64,000 bases of DNA, taken from positions 249,149,827-249,213,826 of the forward strand of contig CP136064.1 in the NCBI GenBank assembly GCA_032622095.1, written 5' to 3'. This DNA comes from Siphonodentalium dalli (lineage: Eukaryota > Mollusca > Scaphopoda > Gadilida > Siphonodentaliidae). Positions 13,901 through 22,060 of the stretch are shown here, in pieces (the stretch's first letter is position 1; the number at the start of each line of letters is the position of its first letter). Below the pieces are notes generated by a model that searched no databases, was not told where the DNA came from, and worked only from the letters and a program-made list of their open reading frames with translations. A program made the translations under genes and the position numbers.

Positions 13901-16900
13901 GGACAGCTCAATATGCCATTCTGATTGATACATGGCCATTTCGATAAGAAGTGAGAAATTGTTTGTGCCCATTGAAGCAAGCACAAGTTATTACACAAAT
14001 GTTGTGTACAGTATGTGTTTTTCTTGTAGGAGTCCAGGTTGTGGTGAAAAGTCATATTGGACGAGACACGACTTTTCACCACAACCTGGACCAGTAGCGG
14101 CAGTACAAGAAAAAAACATACTGTACACAAAATTGTATGACATTTTTATTATCCATTTGTATGTTTGTCCAGATTTTGGGAATAAAACTTTTGTGGTTAT
14201 TTTTGGTATTTGTCGACACTTGATTCTCTATAAAAGCCGGTATTTGATCATCAGAAAGCATGATTTGGAACAGTAAACACAGAAGTGAAAAGAAAACTGC
14301 GGAAGTGAAACGTCTGCTAAATCCACAAGAGTATTGCGCGCGCATCACATTCATTTGGCAATAGAGTTACTTTGTGACGTCACAGAGTCCCGATAAAAAA
14401 GTCATTGGACTCGATTGAGTTCACTATGACTTTCGGGAGTCCAATATGACTTTTTCACGGATTATCATGTGATGGCTTGTGCCCAATCAGAAATAGTGTT
14501 AGTTAAGGGATGGATAATAAATATATATAGGTGACTCTGGATACCCTGATCCATGGATCCCAATTCAGCTGTATTAGGTCCCAGAGAAAAGAAATAAACT
14601 AGGCATTTGAGAATGACACTGATACAGTAATGACCTAAATAATCGACTCCTTAACCACAGCAGAATTATGGGTAACTTATCAGGATTTAGTCAGAAATAT
14701 GGCTTGTTGCCATTCATCAGAAAGCTCTCGCTGTGGTTAAGGAGTTGATTATTTATGGCATTACTGTACATGGTGGGGAATCACATGGTTTCGAGGTTGG
14801 TGAGTACCACGCATTCAAAATGGCCGAGGCAAATTCAAACGCACACAAACATAAAATATGAGGAACTGACACAAAACATAGAATTTTTACTGTTACAAGC
14901 CTATGCTAGTTTATTTTTAAGTTGATACCTTATTTGTTCGGAAATACTCAGTAGTTTTCTATAACATTCTGACCAAAGTTGCCAGTCGCATGTTTGTGGA
15001 ATATACCAGTCCATACATCTAGGAGAATCCTTCGACTGACAACTTTGGTCAAAATGTTAGAGAGTTTGGACACAAATGAGGTATCAGCTTGTGTGAAAAA
15101 TAGTATAGTTATGCTCATAGCTGCCAAAATACTATGTAATATATTATTATCCTAGTTTATTACCTTTTCTTTGTTTCTGGTCGCGTTTGAGATCGCCTTG
15201 GCTATTTTGAATGCGTGATACTCATCAACTCAAAACATCGTGATTCCCCACCTTATGATAATGATAGAATCTTCTTGAATAACCCATTAGATATCTGTGC
15301 ATTTAAATTTTGGTCAGTTTCAATTGACTGACGATTCTTTGAAACATTGATAAAAAATAGTGAATATAATAGAGATGTGATGTTTCTGTCTGCATTTATT
15401 GTGAAAGTATTAATTCCAATACATTATACATGGCTATTTTCAGATCTGGGACTTCGGTTCAGGAATGCCTTTAGATATGAAGGATATGCAGTACTGTTCA
15501 GCTTTATCTGTCATGTCTGATGGAGACAAGGTTGTGTTTGGACGATCCGACAAATTTGGAAGTTCCACAAGTATAATTGTATGGGATCTCATGGGTAATC
15601 AGGCCATTAAGACAATGAACTATGATGCTCCTGTCGGCAACAATGACTATATCAGCTATCTAAATCTGTCCAAAAACAACCGCTTTATCGTGGCGGGCTT
15701 CTCGAACTCAGCAGATAATTACGCGGAATTTGTTGTGTTCGATATGTCTCTAACAAGCAACAATGTAGTGGAGCCAAGCTTGTTGAGATTGGATGCTAAT
15801 CCGGAATGTACTGCCGTCTTACCTCGCGATGAAGCCGTCACCGGTCTTAGAAATGGAGATCTCGTCATCTGGAGTCTGAGAACCGGACAGCCGAGTCGAC
15901 AGCTTCTGTCAGGAAACGGAAGACACGCCCATACACAGGAGGTGAAGGCTGTTGAATTGTCCACTGATGGCAAATATCTGGTATCAGCATCAGCTGACGG
16001 AACACTTAAGGTGTGGGATATGCAGTCCGAAAGAGAACTACACGTCCTCCAAGGTCACATGGATGAGGTGAGTTTGAAACTCCGACAGTCTCAACATTAC
16101 CCAACAAAGAAAAAATTACATTCTCAGTAAATTAGAGATGCACGAGGCCTATTTCCAATTCTTTGGATAATGTTTATCATTTCAATTCTCTGTTCTTCTA
16201 GCTATCTTTCGTTTTGATTATTAACACTTCCATGACTGTTGCTTCCTGAAATTTTGCGAAAGCCCATAGGGCACCTCTCATATATAAGAGAATGCATTGG
16301 CCTAAAACTATTTACCTTGACCTTGTAAGCCAGTGCATTTCTTATATATGCAAGATTCCCTATGGGAGACTCACATATATAAGAGAATGCACTGGCACAG
16401 TATCTTTAATATTGCACCATCATGAAAAGGTTAAGTGGTCTTTCACTTTAACAAATAAATGGAAGTCCTAAGAAAAATGAAAATACCTTGATTTGAAATA
16501 CACATAAATCGTGTAATTAAATTGCATTTCTCATTTTAAACTTCATATGCCACCAATGATCTGCATGTTTGACCATATTGGGAATTACTTATCGTGAAAC
16601 ATTCTATATTATTTAGCTTTATAATGCATTAAAAGTGCTGCATTAGAAATATTTTTTATTCAAATGTTAGAAAATTTAACCATGTGCCTGACAAAATTTA
16701 TACTATTATAACTTAGTATTATAATTATTGAACATTCCCTATAAATGGAAATATGGCTTGTTGCCATTCATCGGAAAGCTTTCACTGAGAGCTTTCCGAT
16801 GAATGGCAACAAGCCATATTTCCGACTAAATCCTGAAAAATGTCCCATAATTCTGCTGTGGTTAAGGAGTCGATTATTTAGGGCATTACTGTATATGTCA

Positions 16901-18240
16901 TATTTATTCACAATTAAAGGTGAAGGGAATGTATGTTTTTGAACATAGTTCAATGGTCTTGAAACGTTGAAAATGGCCATCTGGGAGATTTTTGCAGGAG
17001 GGACAGCCTCCAATTTGGGACCACATTTCCTGTTCACCAACTGATTTATTCTATATATCACCTGCAATGGGCAATCACCTGTTAAACGCGACCGCGACTA
17101 TCTAATTTTCGGCTCAAAACACAAACTTCACCCGAGTTGAGAAAATACCACCATTTATCAAAGAGAAAGAAGCAGACACTTCATTTAAACTAAGAAAAAA
17201 TACTCAGAATTCCACTGGATACAGCTGGATACAGCTGGATATGCGCGAAACCAAAAGTACAAAATCGGAGTAAACTACAAAATGGATTTGTTTTACGGTT
17301 TAATAACCCCCAAAAGAAATGGACACTTTCCACCATTTATTAATAAATTTTAAGAAGCAGAAATTTTGTTTAAGATCAGTTAAGATAAGTAAAAATGAAC
17401 CAGAGTTACACAGGTTACAATTGAACATGCATGAAACTGAAAGTACAAAATGGACCCGTCTTTACCTGCAAACGAAATTGACTCATTCCGTTCGCATGCT
17501 TTGTGACTTAGTGGTTATTTAACAACTTTGTGATTATGTGTCAGTCTGGAGGCCATTAGCAAATAGGTCTATTGAAATAAAGTAGATTCATGATTCCATA
17601 TTTATTTTGACAAACGCTTGAACTGCCTCAGAACAATCAATTAATATATTGAGGGATGCCCAAATTGAAAAAGCCATTAGCAGCCGATGCGTGTACTTAT
17701 TTTATCTGTTGACATGCATGGCCCTATTAATTGTCACATGTGGGAGAAATGGGTGGTTATCCATATATTAGAGGTTTTCGCTATGGCAATCTGGGAGTCT
17801 CACGGACCCTCCTTGAAAGTTAACAGCTCTGTTCTCCATTGTAATTAGCATAACAACAGGTGCTGTAAAGCTTAATTATTAAAATATTTCTGCAGACGCC
17901 TTGTCACCTAGCAACCATAGGCTCTTTCCCATTAATGAATATGTGTGGATACCTCTATTATGAAAACTAATGATATTCTCATTCGTTATAGGTGTGGTGT
18001 TGCTCCATCGCCCCAGATGATGACATCGTAGTATCTGGATCACGGGACGGCACGATCAGAGTATGGCGATTGAAGAGTGGCCAAGAGATGTGCCACTTTA
18101 ACACCGGTGTTGATGTATTCATGATCAAGATGAGCAACGATAAGAAGACCATTGTTGCCCTCGGTGACAAATTCGGTGCTAGGAAACTCATAATGCTACA
18201 GGTTGTCCGTTCTAAAATAAAGCGACAAATCAGCTCATGA
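1218..18240 (+). CDS. neurexin-like transmembrane protein with cytoplasmic WD40 repeats (partial gene, 10 exons)
   Basis: Exons are 1218-1952, 4013-4144, 5068-5252, 6132-6300, 7471-7575, 8647-8773, 9871-11005, 12686-12841, 15444-16067 and 17992-18240. All have AG/GT borders and compatible phases, and together give about 1,204 residues plus a stop. The N-terminus lies outside the window. The order is end of a LamG, LamG, EGF, LamG, Pro/Gly-rich stalk, one membrane helix (about residue 570-592), Gly/Ser-rich region and about eight WD40-type repeats. LamG-EGF-LamG before a single helix corresponds to LNS5-EGF3-LNS6 of alpha-neurexins, which are synaptic adhesion receptors. Classical neurexins end in a short tail with a PDZ ligand. 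Here the tail is about 610 residues of linker and propeller ending KRQISS, with no PDZ ligand. The ectodomain is assigned with high confidence; the role of the propeller is unknown. Confidence 0.85.
1976..2239 (+). mobile_element. family A1 double-hairpin MITE (TTAA-flanked)
   Basis: The ends are TTAACCCTTTCATGA and its inverse. Inside are two near-perfect 60-70 nt hairpins built on TGCATTCTCTTATATATG, joined by a spacer of about 35 bp. TTAA duplication and CCCTTT ends are the style of piggyBac-type elements. No transposase is present. The copy lies in the intron directly after the 1218-1952 exon. Confidence 0.85.
2644..3036 (+). mobile_element. family A2 double-hairpin MITE
   Basis: The left end is TTAACCCTTTACCCAACA and the right end TTTGTTGGGTTAA, the latter about 8 bp shorter than in other copies. 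The same two-hairpin cassette as in A1 lies at about 2,670-2,897, bracketed by CCCTGTGCC and GGCACAGGG. The right arm carries a unique block (tatggttctattgagac) shared with the copies at 19,941 and 21,119. A poly-G run lies downstream at about 3,171-3,182. Confidence 0.8.
3434..3878 (+). mobile_element. family B double-hairpin MITE, long form
   Basis: Two hairpins are built on GCAGAATGAGGTCCCC and GGGTGAATTTAGTGA. They flank a centre containing 'ggcctcatcgtctctgg' and 'caatattcaccatttggg', the long-form middle shared with copies at 12,896, 40,672 and 47,265. The flanks attagtat and cttagtat agree at 7 of 8 positions, consistent with the 8-bp duplication proven for sister copies. Confidence 0.75.
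4013..4144 (+). CDS. neurexin-like exon: EGF-like domain
   Basis: The acceptor is ttttgcag and the donor gtaagt at 4145. The exon is phase 1 on both sides and adds 44 residues. Six cysteines have EGF spacing: VICTTSTCANGGICIP, then YKCDCTYTGYSGDTCN. It sits between the two LamG units exactly as EGF3 does in alpha-neurexins. Confidence 0.9.
4270..4512 (+). repeat. fragment of the dispersed repeat seen at 8,187-8,630
   Basis: Blocks such as gtggagctatcccc, acatgcataattttgtc and 'ttagtccca.tgggacagtc..acctctag' recur in the same order in the longer copy at 8,187-8,630. It lies in the intron after the EGF exon. Confidence 0.6.
4559..4872 (+). mobile_element. family K inverted-repeat element
   Basis: The ends are ACCAGCCTAGAGGGCGACTT and an inverse containing CTAGGCTGGT. 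Inner inverted blocks read gggagaagtgacttctctc and gggagaagtgatttctctc. A second copy spans about 39,006-39,772, where it is split by an A4 element. There is no coding capacity. Confidence 0.5.
5068..5252 (+). CDS. neurexin-like exon: first part of the membrane-proximal LamG (LNS6-like)
   Basis: The acceptor is tttacag and the donor gtgagt at 5253; phase 1 in, phase 0 out. It contributes about 62 residues with EHGLKGLMVYEFKKP, DTILLAFKTYG and ending FIELKL. These are the early beta strands of a LamG fold. The reading frame is still open past the donor, but the sequence after FIELKL is intronic. Confidence 0.85.
5392..5620 (+). mobile_element. family A1 double-hairpin MITE, partly deleted
   Basis: The element is flanked by TTAA, with CTTCGATGACTGG at the left and CATGAAAGGG at the right. 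Both hairpins have lost part of an arm or loop, so this copy is older than that at 1,976. It lies in the intron between LamG exons. Confidence 0.75.
6132..6300 (+). CDS. neurexin-like exon: middle of the membrane-proximal LamG
   Basis: The acceptor is cttctag and the donor gtatgt at 6301; phase 0 in, phase 1 out, 56 codons. Residues include ENGHVVGEYRIKD, SDIGGLNDGRLHFVKFYRE and RLVVNG. This is the central LamG strand pair, with NDGRLHFVKFYR replacing the neurexin NDGKYHVVRFTR motif. Confidence 0.9.
6301..7470 (+). other. intron, nothing recognised
   Basis: This is an AT-rich intron of about 1.2 kb. I saw no duplicated block, terminal inverted repeat or exon-like frame with splice sites in it. 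Confidence 0.5.
7471..7575 (+). CDS. neurexin-like exon: late LamG strands
   Basis: The acceptor is gaatttcag and the donor gtaagc; phase 1 in and out, 35 codons. It encodes GTEFGAIETIYGGGYRTR, then SFNGIIA, the penultimate LamG strands that precede the stalk. A family A1 MITE starts less than 20 bp after the donor. Confidence 0.85.
7593..7810 (+). mobile_element. family A1 MITE, degraded
   Basis: It begins ttagccctttcatgatgg and ends catgtaaggattaa. Both hairpin remnants, with gtaagagaatgcactgg and ataagagaatgcattgg, are still recognisable. Confidence 0.65.
7940..8177 (+). mobile_element. family D MITE, complete (TTAA-flanked)
   Basis: TTAA at 7,936-7,939 and 8,178-8,181 flanks ends CCCTTTCTATACTAAAT and its inverse. 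A 46-nt internal palindrome (TTCAACAAATGACCTATG and its inverse) lies near the right end. Related copies are at 505-662, 38,161-38,943 and 49,062-49,315. The ends again resemble the piggyBac-type TTAA-CCC pattern. Confidence 0.75.
8187..8630 (+). repeat. dispersed 'accccccgcaacgaag' / TCCGTCCGTC repeat
   Basis: The repeat starts ttataccccccgcaacgaag and contains gtccgtccgtccatctgtcg. A block (gtgcacctgcgattatga plus the following 'ttttcgactta') occurs twice about 150 bp apart. Repeats of this kind are widespread in molluscs and other marine invertebrates. It ends just before the 8,647 exon. Confidence 0.65.
8647..8773 (+). CDS. neurexin-like exon: end of LamG and start of stalk
   Basis: The acceptor is tttttcag and the donor gtgagt at 8774; phase 1 in, phase 2 out. 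It encodes DAYFVHSKGSIPVIKMVKTL and ends YPPYDLT with a split Arg codon. It closes the last LamG and leads into the Pro-rich stalk of the next exon. Confidence 0.8.
9088..9348 (+). mobile_element. family A1 double-hairpin MITE
   Basis: The TTAA-flanked copy has CCTTTCATGATGGGAGCTG at the left and TTATGGAAGGG at the right. Its orientation is opposite to the copy at 1,976, because the end carrying the 'gcagcattaaagatcc' block comes first. Both hairpins are present with several loop and arm substitutions. Confidence 0.8.
9397..9841 (+). mobile_element. family G MITE (TTAA-AGGTACTCAATCC ends)
   Basis: TTAA at 9,393-9,396 and 9,842-9,845 flanks inverted ends AGGTACTCAATCCGATCAGA. The 445-bp body is non-coding. 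An inverted second copy lies at 61,284-61,742. TTAA duplication with AGG ends is the pattern of the large THAP-bearing element at 23,443. The right end is only 29 bp from the exon start at 9,871. Confidence 0.75.
9871..11005 (+). CDS. neurexin-like exon: stalk, membrane helix, Gly-rich region and first WD repeat
   Basis: The acceptor is acattgcag and the donor gtaagc at 11006; phase 2 in, phase 0 out, 378 codons. A Pro-rich start (PPVTPKPVPIPPGPVPG) runs into a Gly/Ala-rich stalk. One hydrophobic helix (GTILGIFAAAIGLTWAF, about 10,136-10,186) is followed by basic, Cys-bearing residues YRCKPGYCGC, as expected on the cytoplasmic side. A long Gly/Ser/Thr region follows with runs of up to 11 glycines. 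The exon ends with VDCCLISGDGHSVITGS and PQIWDMQ, a WD repeat. Because helix and WD repeat share one open frame, the fusion does not depend on exon chaining. Confidence 0.9.
11006..11547 (+). other. intron, nothing recognised
   Basis: AT-rich intronic sequence precedes a MITE cluster. I saw no repeat family or coding signal. Confidence 0.45.
11548..11812 (+). mobile_element. family A1 double-hairpin MITE
   Basis: The copy has TTAA ends, a duplicated 'catgaggttcatgatggg' at the left and a right end reduced to cagtcatgattaa. Both hairpins are present, with extra substitutions in the arms. Confidence 0.75.
11849..12366 (+). repeat. family H repeat rich in GATTCGATTCGA
   Basis: It begins GTAGGGCCCAGCGAATCG and has GATTCGATTCGA-like runs at both ends (about 11,856-11,930 and 12,284-12,352). 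The same end appears inverted at about 35,032-35,050. Fragments also lie at 21,983-22,060 and 34,952-35,050. It may be a hAT-type non-autonomous element; the duplication was not established. Confidence 0.5.
12393..12646 (+). mobile_element. family B double-hairpin MITE, short form, with clear 8-bp duplication
   Basis: CTTTTAAC occurs at 12,385-12,392 and again at 12,647-12,654. Ends are CAAGCCTTGAAATAG and an inverse with one change. Two hairpins of about 92 nt face each other across ttacacctcag. An 8-bp duplication suggests a hAT-type transposase supplied in trans. The right end is 40 bp from the exon at 12,686. Confidence 0.9.
12686..12841 (+). CDS. neurexin-like exon: WD repeat 2
   Basis: The acceptor is ctcttgtag and the donor gtcagt; phase 0 on both sides, 52 codons. 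It begins TGELVRIMKGELGG, the usual sequence after a WD dipeptide, and continues HLACNDSLLVGTVNVD. It ends QLQ, so the next exon starts with IWDF and completes the blade. Confidence 0.85.
12896..13328 (+). mobile_element. family B MITE, long form, 8-bp duplication TTTAGCAG
   Basis: TTTAGCAG flanks both sides (12,888-12,895 and 13,329-13,336). Ends are CAAGCCTGGGTATAGTG and the inverse of CAAGCCTGGATATAGTG. The centre includes aacattggttttagttac, which here preserves the uninterrupted version of the site occupied by the 5.76-kb element at 23,443. Confidence 0.9.
13340..13593 (+). mobile_element. family B MITE, short form
   Basis: A complete 254-bp short form starts 11 bp after the previous copy. 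Its flanks agcagatt and agtgaccc do not match, so this copy may have lost its original flank by recombination with its neighbour. Confidence 0.8.
14002..14134. repeat. imperfect palindrome with arms of about 55 nt
   Basis: The arms run from tgtgtacagtatgtg to its inverse, and include agtccaggttgtggtgaa and its inverse. The left arm contains a splice-like ttttcttgtag. There is no open frame across the loop. It lies in the intron between 12,841 and 15,444. Confidence 0.65.
14392..14459. repeat. short inverted repeat
   Basis: The arms are aaaaaagtcattggactc and its inverse with one change, around a short loop. It may be the end of an undefined foldback element. Confidence 0.45.
14625..14766 (+). 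mobile_element. family C MITE, half palindrome (TA-flanked)
   Basis: TA flanks both ends, which read CAGTAATGACCTAAATAATC and its inverse. The TA duplication and CAGT start suggest Tc1/mariner. Compared with the 213-bp copy at 55,638, about a third of the central palindrome is missing. Confidence 0.75.
14772..15252 (+). mobile_element. foldback/MITE with GGTGGGGAATCAC ends
   Basis: The left end is GGTGGGGAATCACATGG and the right end reads CGTGATTCCCCACC. Inverted blocks continue inward ('gcattcaaaatggccgagg' against 'gccttggctattttgaatgc'), and inner pairs include ctgaccaaagttgccagtcg and its approximate inverse. No coding frame was seen and the duplication was not resolved. It directly abuts the family C copy. 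Confidence 0.65.
15444..16067 (+). CDS. neurexin-like exon: WD repeats 2-6
   Basis: The acceptor is ttttcag and the donor gtgagt at 16068; phase 0 on both sides, 208 codons. Blade ends are visible as QIWDF, IIVWDL, FVVFDM, LVIWSLRTG and LKVWDMQSE. The clearest repeat is EVKAVELSTDGKYLVSASAD, with GHMDE opening the next. Several blades lack the GH...WD pairing, a divergence also seen in NACHT-WD type propellers. Confidence 0.9.
16221..16434 (+). mobile_element. family A1 MITE
   Basis: TTAA ends, a left end reading CACTTCCATGACTG and a right end ATCATGAAAAGG. The first hairpin has lost its left arm; the second is nearly complete. Confidence 0.75.
16748..16891 (+). mobile_element. family C MITE, left end lost
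   Basis: The central palindrome (ggaaatatggcttgttgcc and its inverse) and the right end GGGCATTACTG followed by TA are intact. The left terminal block is replaced by 'acattccctataaat'. Confidence 0.7.
16892..17991 (+). other. intron, nothing recognised
   Basis: This is the last intron of the neurexin-like gene. A short duplication (tggatacagc, three times near 17,216-17,240) is visible and nothing else stands out. Confidence 0.5.
17992..18240 (+). CDS. neurexin-like terminal exon: last WD repeats and stop
   Basis: The acceptor is cgttatag and the reading is phase 0. It begins VWCCSIAPDDDIVVSGSRD and GTIRVWRLKSGQ, one of the best WD repeats, then a divergent closing blade (FMIKMSNDKKTIVALGD and RKLIMLQV). 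The protein ends KRQISS with TGA at 18,238-18,240. There is no PDZ-binding C-terminus. If the donor-like gttgtc at 18,202 were used, a further exon would be needed, but none was found downstream. Confidence 0.85.
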   Translation: MWCCSIAPDDDIVVSGSRDGTIRVWRLKSGQEMCHFNTGVDVFMIKMSNDKKTIVALGDKFGARKLIMLQVVRSKIKRQISS

Positions 18241-18347
18241 GGAATAGTTAGTTAAATTGTTCGAATTGGTTTTAAATTATACGAGTTTTAAATGTGCAAT
18301 TTCACCTGAATGACCAGAGTTGTGAATTTTTTACAGATTCGAATGCT

Positions 18348-18353
18348 AATAAA
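18348..18353 (+). promoter_or_regulatory. candidate polyadenylation signal AATAAA
   Basis: An AATAAA lies 108 bp after the neurexin-like stop codon in AT-rich sequence, the first such hexamer downstream. It is plausible as the 3' processing signal. Confidence 0.45.
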
Positions 18354-18802
18354 TATTTATAAAATTATGTTGATATGCCATAATATTTTCTGGATGTAAA
18401 TATTTCTGTGATTCTAAATATTCCAACTCTTCTGTGAGAATTAATGAAGAACTATAGTTAAATTGTAACTTAACCACTGTAATAGTGCTGAAAGCAAAAT
18501 GATGATTATATGTCATTCTTTTGGCGAAATAATAACAAGAAACTTCGGAGTTCTATTGCTTTGGAAAAAATGCCTACAAGGTTCACTGGCAACTCAAATG
18601 TTTAGGGGGTGTTGATCTAATTCTAAGTTATGATTGGAGACAAAATTGTTTAATTTTGGCCTGATGTTACAGTGTAAAATATCAATTCTCCTTAAAATTG
18701 CTTAAATACAGTAGAGTCCTGTTGGGAATGATCTAATTACCAATGACTATACTGCACAAATATCATAAATATAAAGGAAGTACACCCAGGCAAGAGGTTA
18801 AC

Positions 18803-19068
18803 TTAACCATTCCATGACTGGAGCTTCCTGAAATTTTGTGAAAGCCCTGTACCAATGCATTCTCTTATATATGCGAGTCTCCAATAGGGAGCCTTGCATA
18901 TATAAGAGAATGCATTGGGCCTAACACTATTTACCCTTGACTTAGTAAGCCCAGTGCATTCTCTTATATATGCGAGGCTCCCCTATGGGAGACTCACATA
19001 TATAAGAGATGCACTGGCACATGATCTTTAATGCTGCACCAGCGCAGCTCCCATCATGAAAGTGTTAA
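18803..19068 (+). mobile_element. family A1 double-hairpin MITE
   Basis: TTAA-flanked, starting CCATTCCATGACTGGAGC and ending CATCATGAAAGTG. Both hairpins are complete, with inner pairs CTCC/GGAG and CTCCCC/GGGAG. Confidence 0.8.
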
Positions 19069-19387
19069 CTTAATCTAAGTTACTGTGGTTTGCCAAGAAT
19101 GAAAAGTAAAACTTTCCCGTTACCAATGAGATGATTTGTAACTGGATTTAGAACTTGGATCATGAGTTGGATTTCATTTTCAACTACATCAACATTGAAC
19201 AATGTAGAATTCTCACAGTTAAAAGAGTTTGAATATCAGAGAAATTTTGTGTCTAGCATATTTTATTGAATATCCCAGATATTCATTATTTATGAATCTC
19301 AGCGACTGGAAATATTTTTTCTATAAGAACTTACACATTGAGATCTCGGCCAACGCTGCTGTATGTATGATCATAAGAGCTGAAGTA

Positions 19388-19599
19388 CTTTAATTCCCTA
19401 AATATCGACTCCTTAACCTCAGCAGAATTATGGGTAATTTTTCAGGATTTAGTTGGAAATATGGCTTGTTGCCATTCATCGGAAAGGTCTCACTAAGAGC
19501 TTTCCGATGAATGGCAACAAGCCATATTTCCGACTAAATCCTGAAAAATTACCCATAATTCTGCTGTGGTTAAGAAGTCCATTATTTAGGGAATTACTG
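19388..19599 (+). mobile_element. family C MITE, nearly complete
   Basis: TA-flanked. The left end ctttaattccctaaat is changed from the CAGTAAT norm; the right end is GAATTACTG. A long palindrome of about 90-nt arms is centred near 19,493. Confidence 0.75.
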
Positions 19600-19940
19600 T
19601 AATAAGTGAGCATATTCCCTCTAAAGACCATGTTAATTTCATATTATAGGTCTCTTCGCTTATAGATGATAATGATTTTCCGCTTGATTTTTTTTTTACT
19701 TTCAACGAGACATAAGTGGATTATGTTAATTTTGTCTGGTGGATGTGTATGTGTAACACATGCTTTTTGGTAACAAATCATGTGTATTTGCAACTTTTTG
19801 CTGCATTTATCATGAATGTTGAGTGTATTGTTAGCTTTTATTAAACTAAAACATGTTTCTAATGAAACAAGATAAAAGTAAATTTAGGTTAGTCTTCAAA
19901 AGATATTCTGCATTTATAAGTTCTCTGCTTAAGTTGGTTC

Positions 19941-20284
19941 TTACCTTTACCCAACAAAACAGCCAAAAACGCCCAAATAAAGCTTCAACAGCCTAAAATA
20001 TCTTCGGTCTGTCTCAATAGAACCATACAAATATGGATATCATTGGAACCGGCTCCTTGACCACATTGTGATAGTTACAGTTATGCCCTGTGCCAATGCA
20101 TTCTCTTATATATGCGAGTCGACCATAGGTCACCTCGCATATATAAGAGAATGCATTGGCCTAAAAAATGCCTAAAATTGGCCTAAAAAATGCATTCTCT
20201 TATATATGCAAGGCGACCTATGGTCGACTCGCATATATAAGAGAATGCATTGGCACAGGGCCCTTCTGTTGGGTAAAGGGTTAA
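19941..20284 (-). mobile_element. family A2 double-hairpin MITE (inverse of 2,644)
   Basis: It begins TTACCTTTACCCAACA and ends TGTTGGGTAAAGGGTTAA. The unique block with ggttctattgagac, seen here as its inverse, comes first, so orientation is opposite to the copy at 2,644. The second hairpin is shorter because its spacer is reduced. Confidence 0.8.
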
Positions 20285-21118
20285 CAGATTTTTGAAATCA
20301 AGGCAGAACTTAATTCTTTTACCATCAGAGTTTCAACATATTTGAAGCATAGTAACTGGTATATTCGGGTGTGTTACAACTTCATTGAATGAGATGTACG
20401 TTTAATATAGATAGACTTTATTCATCTTAGTATACACTACCCACTAATCAAACCATGATTAAATTTTTCTAAATATTAAAATGCAATTTTTCTGAAATTT
20501 CATGAAACACTCATAAAAAAAACCTCTTTGTTTACCAATTTAAAAGTAAGTTTATGTGTATACCAGGTTAATATAATTTCTCAAAAAGAGCTACTGAAAT
20601 GTCTGTGTATACATTCTTGGCAAGACTGTCATTTGAAAAAGTTAGAAATCTGCATGCTTCCTATAAAAGTTTCCTATATTAATGCACAATACCATACTAC
20701 AGCACTGCACATTCACCTAACCTACACAAAAAAAAAATATGTTAACCAGTTATGTTAACTACACCCTATTAAGCAACACATAACATTTCTTTTATTGTGG
20801 CGTGGTTATCAATTTCATTTGCTACATTACCCACTCTCAGTCAGCTGGCAGAGAACTCTCATCAAATTTTACTCTTGTTGAGTTTCAATTCTCAGCCAAT
20901 AAAAAAAAAAGAAGACGATATATTAGCAAATATTGTGTTCCACAATAATCAGAAGTCGGCAACAAGGATAAAAAGACAGTAGACTTGCTATTAAAAAAAA
21001 TATAAAGGTCACTAAAGTTCAGACTGTAATAAACAATATATTTTGCTACTAAATGAAAGATATATTTCTTAGTGTTACTTTACATCAATAACAAATAAAA
21101 TGAAAATTATATTGATCC
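20285..21118. other. intergenic, nothing recognised
   Basis: AT-rich sequence between two A2 copies. Short open frames are present but have no recognisable composition or splice context. Confidence 0.45.
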
Positions 21119-21517
21119 TTAACCCTTTACCCAACAAACCGGCCAAAACCGGCCAAATAAAGCTTCAACAGCCTAAAATATCTTCGGTCTGTCTCAATAG
21201 AACCATACAAATATGGATATCATTGGAACCGGCTCCTTGACCACATTGTGATAGTTACAGTTAGCCCTGTGCCAATGCATTCTCTTATATATGCGAGTCG
21301 ACCATAGGTCGCCTCGCATATATAAGAGAATGCATTGGCCTAAAAAAAATCTTTTTTTAACACTTTTTACCATTTTTTCTTACATTCTTTAACAATATTA
21401 TAATTTTTAATGTGTTAAGCCAATGCATTCTCTTATATATGCGAGGCGACTTATGGTCGACTCGCATATATAAGAGAATGCATTGGCACAGGGCCCTTCT
21501 GTTGGGTAAAGGGTTAA
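21119..21517 (-). mobile_element. family A2 double-hairpin MITE, best-preserved copy
   Basis: TTAA ends with CCCTTTACCCAACA at the left and TGTTGGGTAAAGGG at the right. It contains the cassette CCCTGTGCC ... GGCACAGGG with both hairpins and a T/A-rich spacer of about 100 bp between them. This copy defines the full A2 ends. Confidence 0.85.
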
Positions 21518-21982
21518 CAGGTTATTTGGTACAATAGAATCTTAGTAAAATAAAAGGGAACATGCTGGAATCTTGAAAACAGCTTATAGAATATTAAATT
21601 GCCTTTAATATAATCTGGTGCCTTCAGCATATTACATTACCTACTGTGTAGAGTTAATACTATGTACATGTAAGTTATTGGTGCTATAATAAAGATATTG
21701 AAGTATCATCTTAAAAATTCATTAGTTTAGAGCTACAGCCATTTCACACACATGAGATTATACTTGTTTTTATCAATTATTTGTATGCCTCTGTATTTAT
21801 CTTCGCCATATTATAAGCTATATGCTTAGTAATAATATTTTGTATGAGATCTCTTTAAATGGTATTAAATTTTGCTAAATTGTTTAATTATGTTCTTAGA
21901 TTTATTTTCCAATTTTTATAAGCCCGGTTTGAAAAAAACAGGATGTACGTATTATGTTATTGGTCTGTCCGCCCATCTTAGG

Positions 21983-22060
21983 GCCCAGTGAATCAGGGGT
22001 TTACATTTCGAATTGAATCTCAAATCGAATCAGGTAAAAGATTAAAAATCACATTGAATC
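21983..22060. repeat. family H fragment
   Basis: It begins agggcccagtgaatcag and continues with cgaattgaatctcaaatcg, diverged from the H ends at 11,849. Confidence 0.4.
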
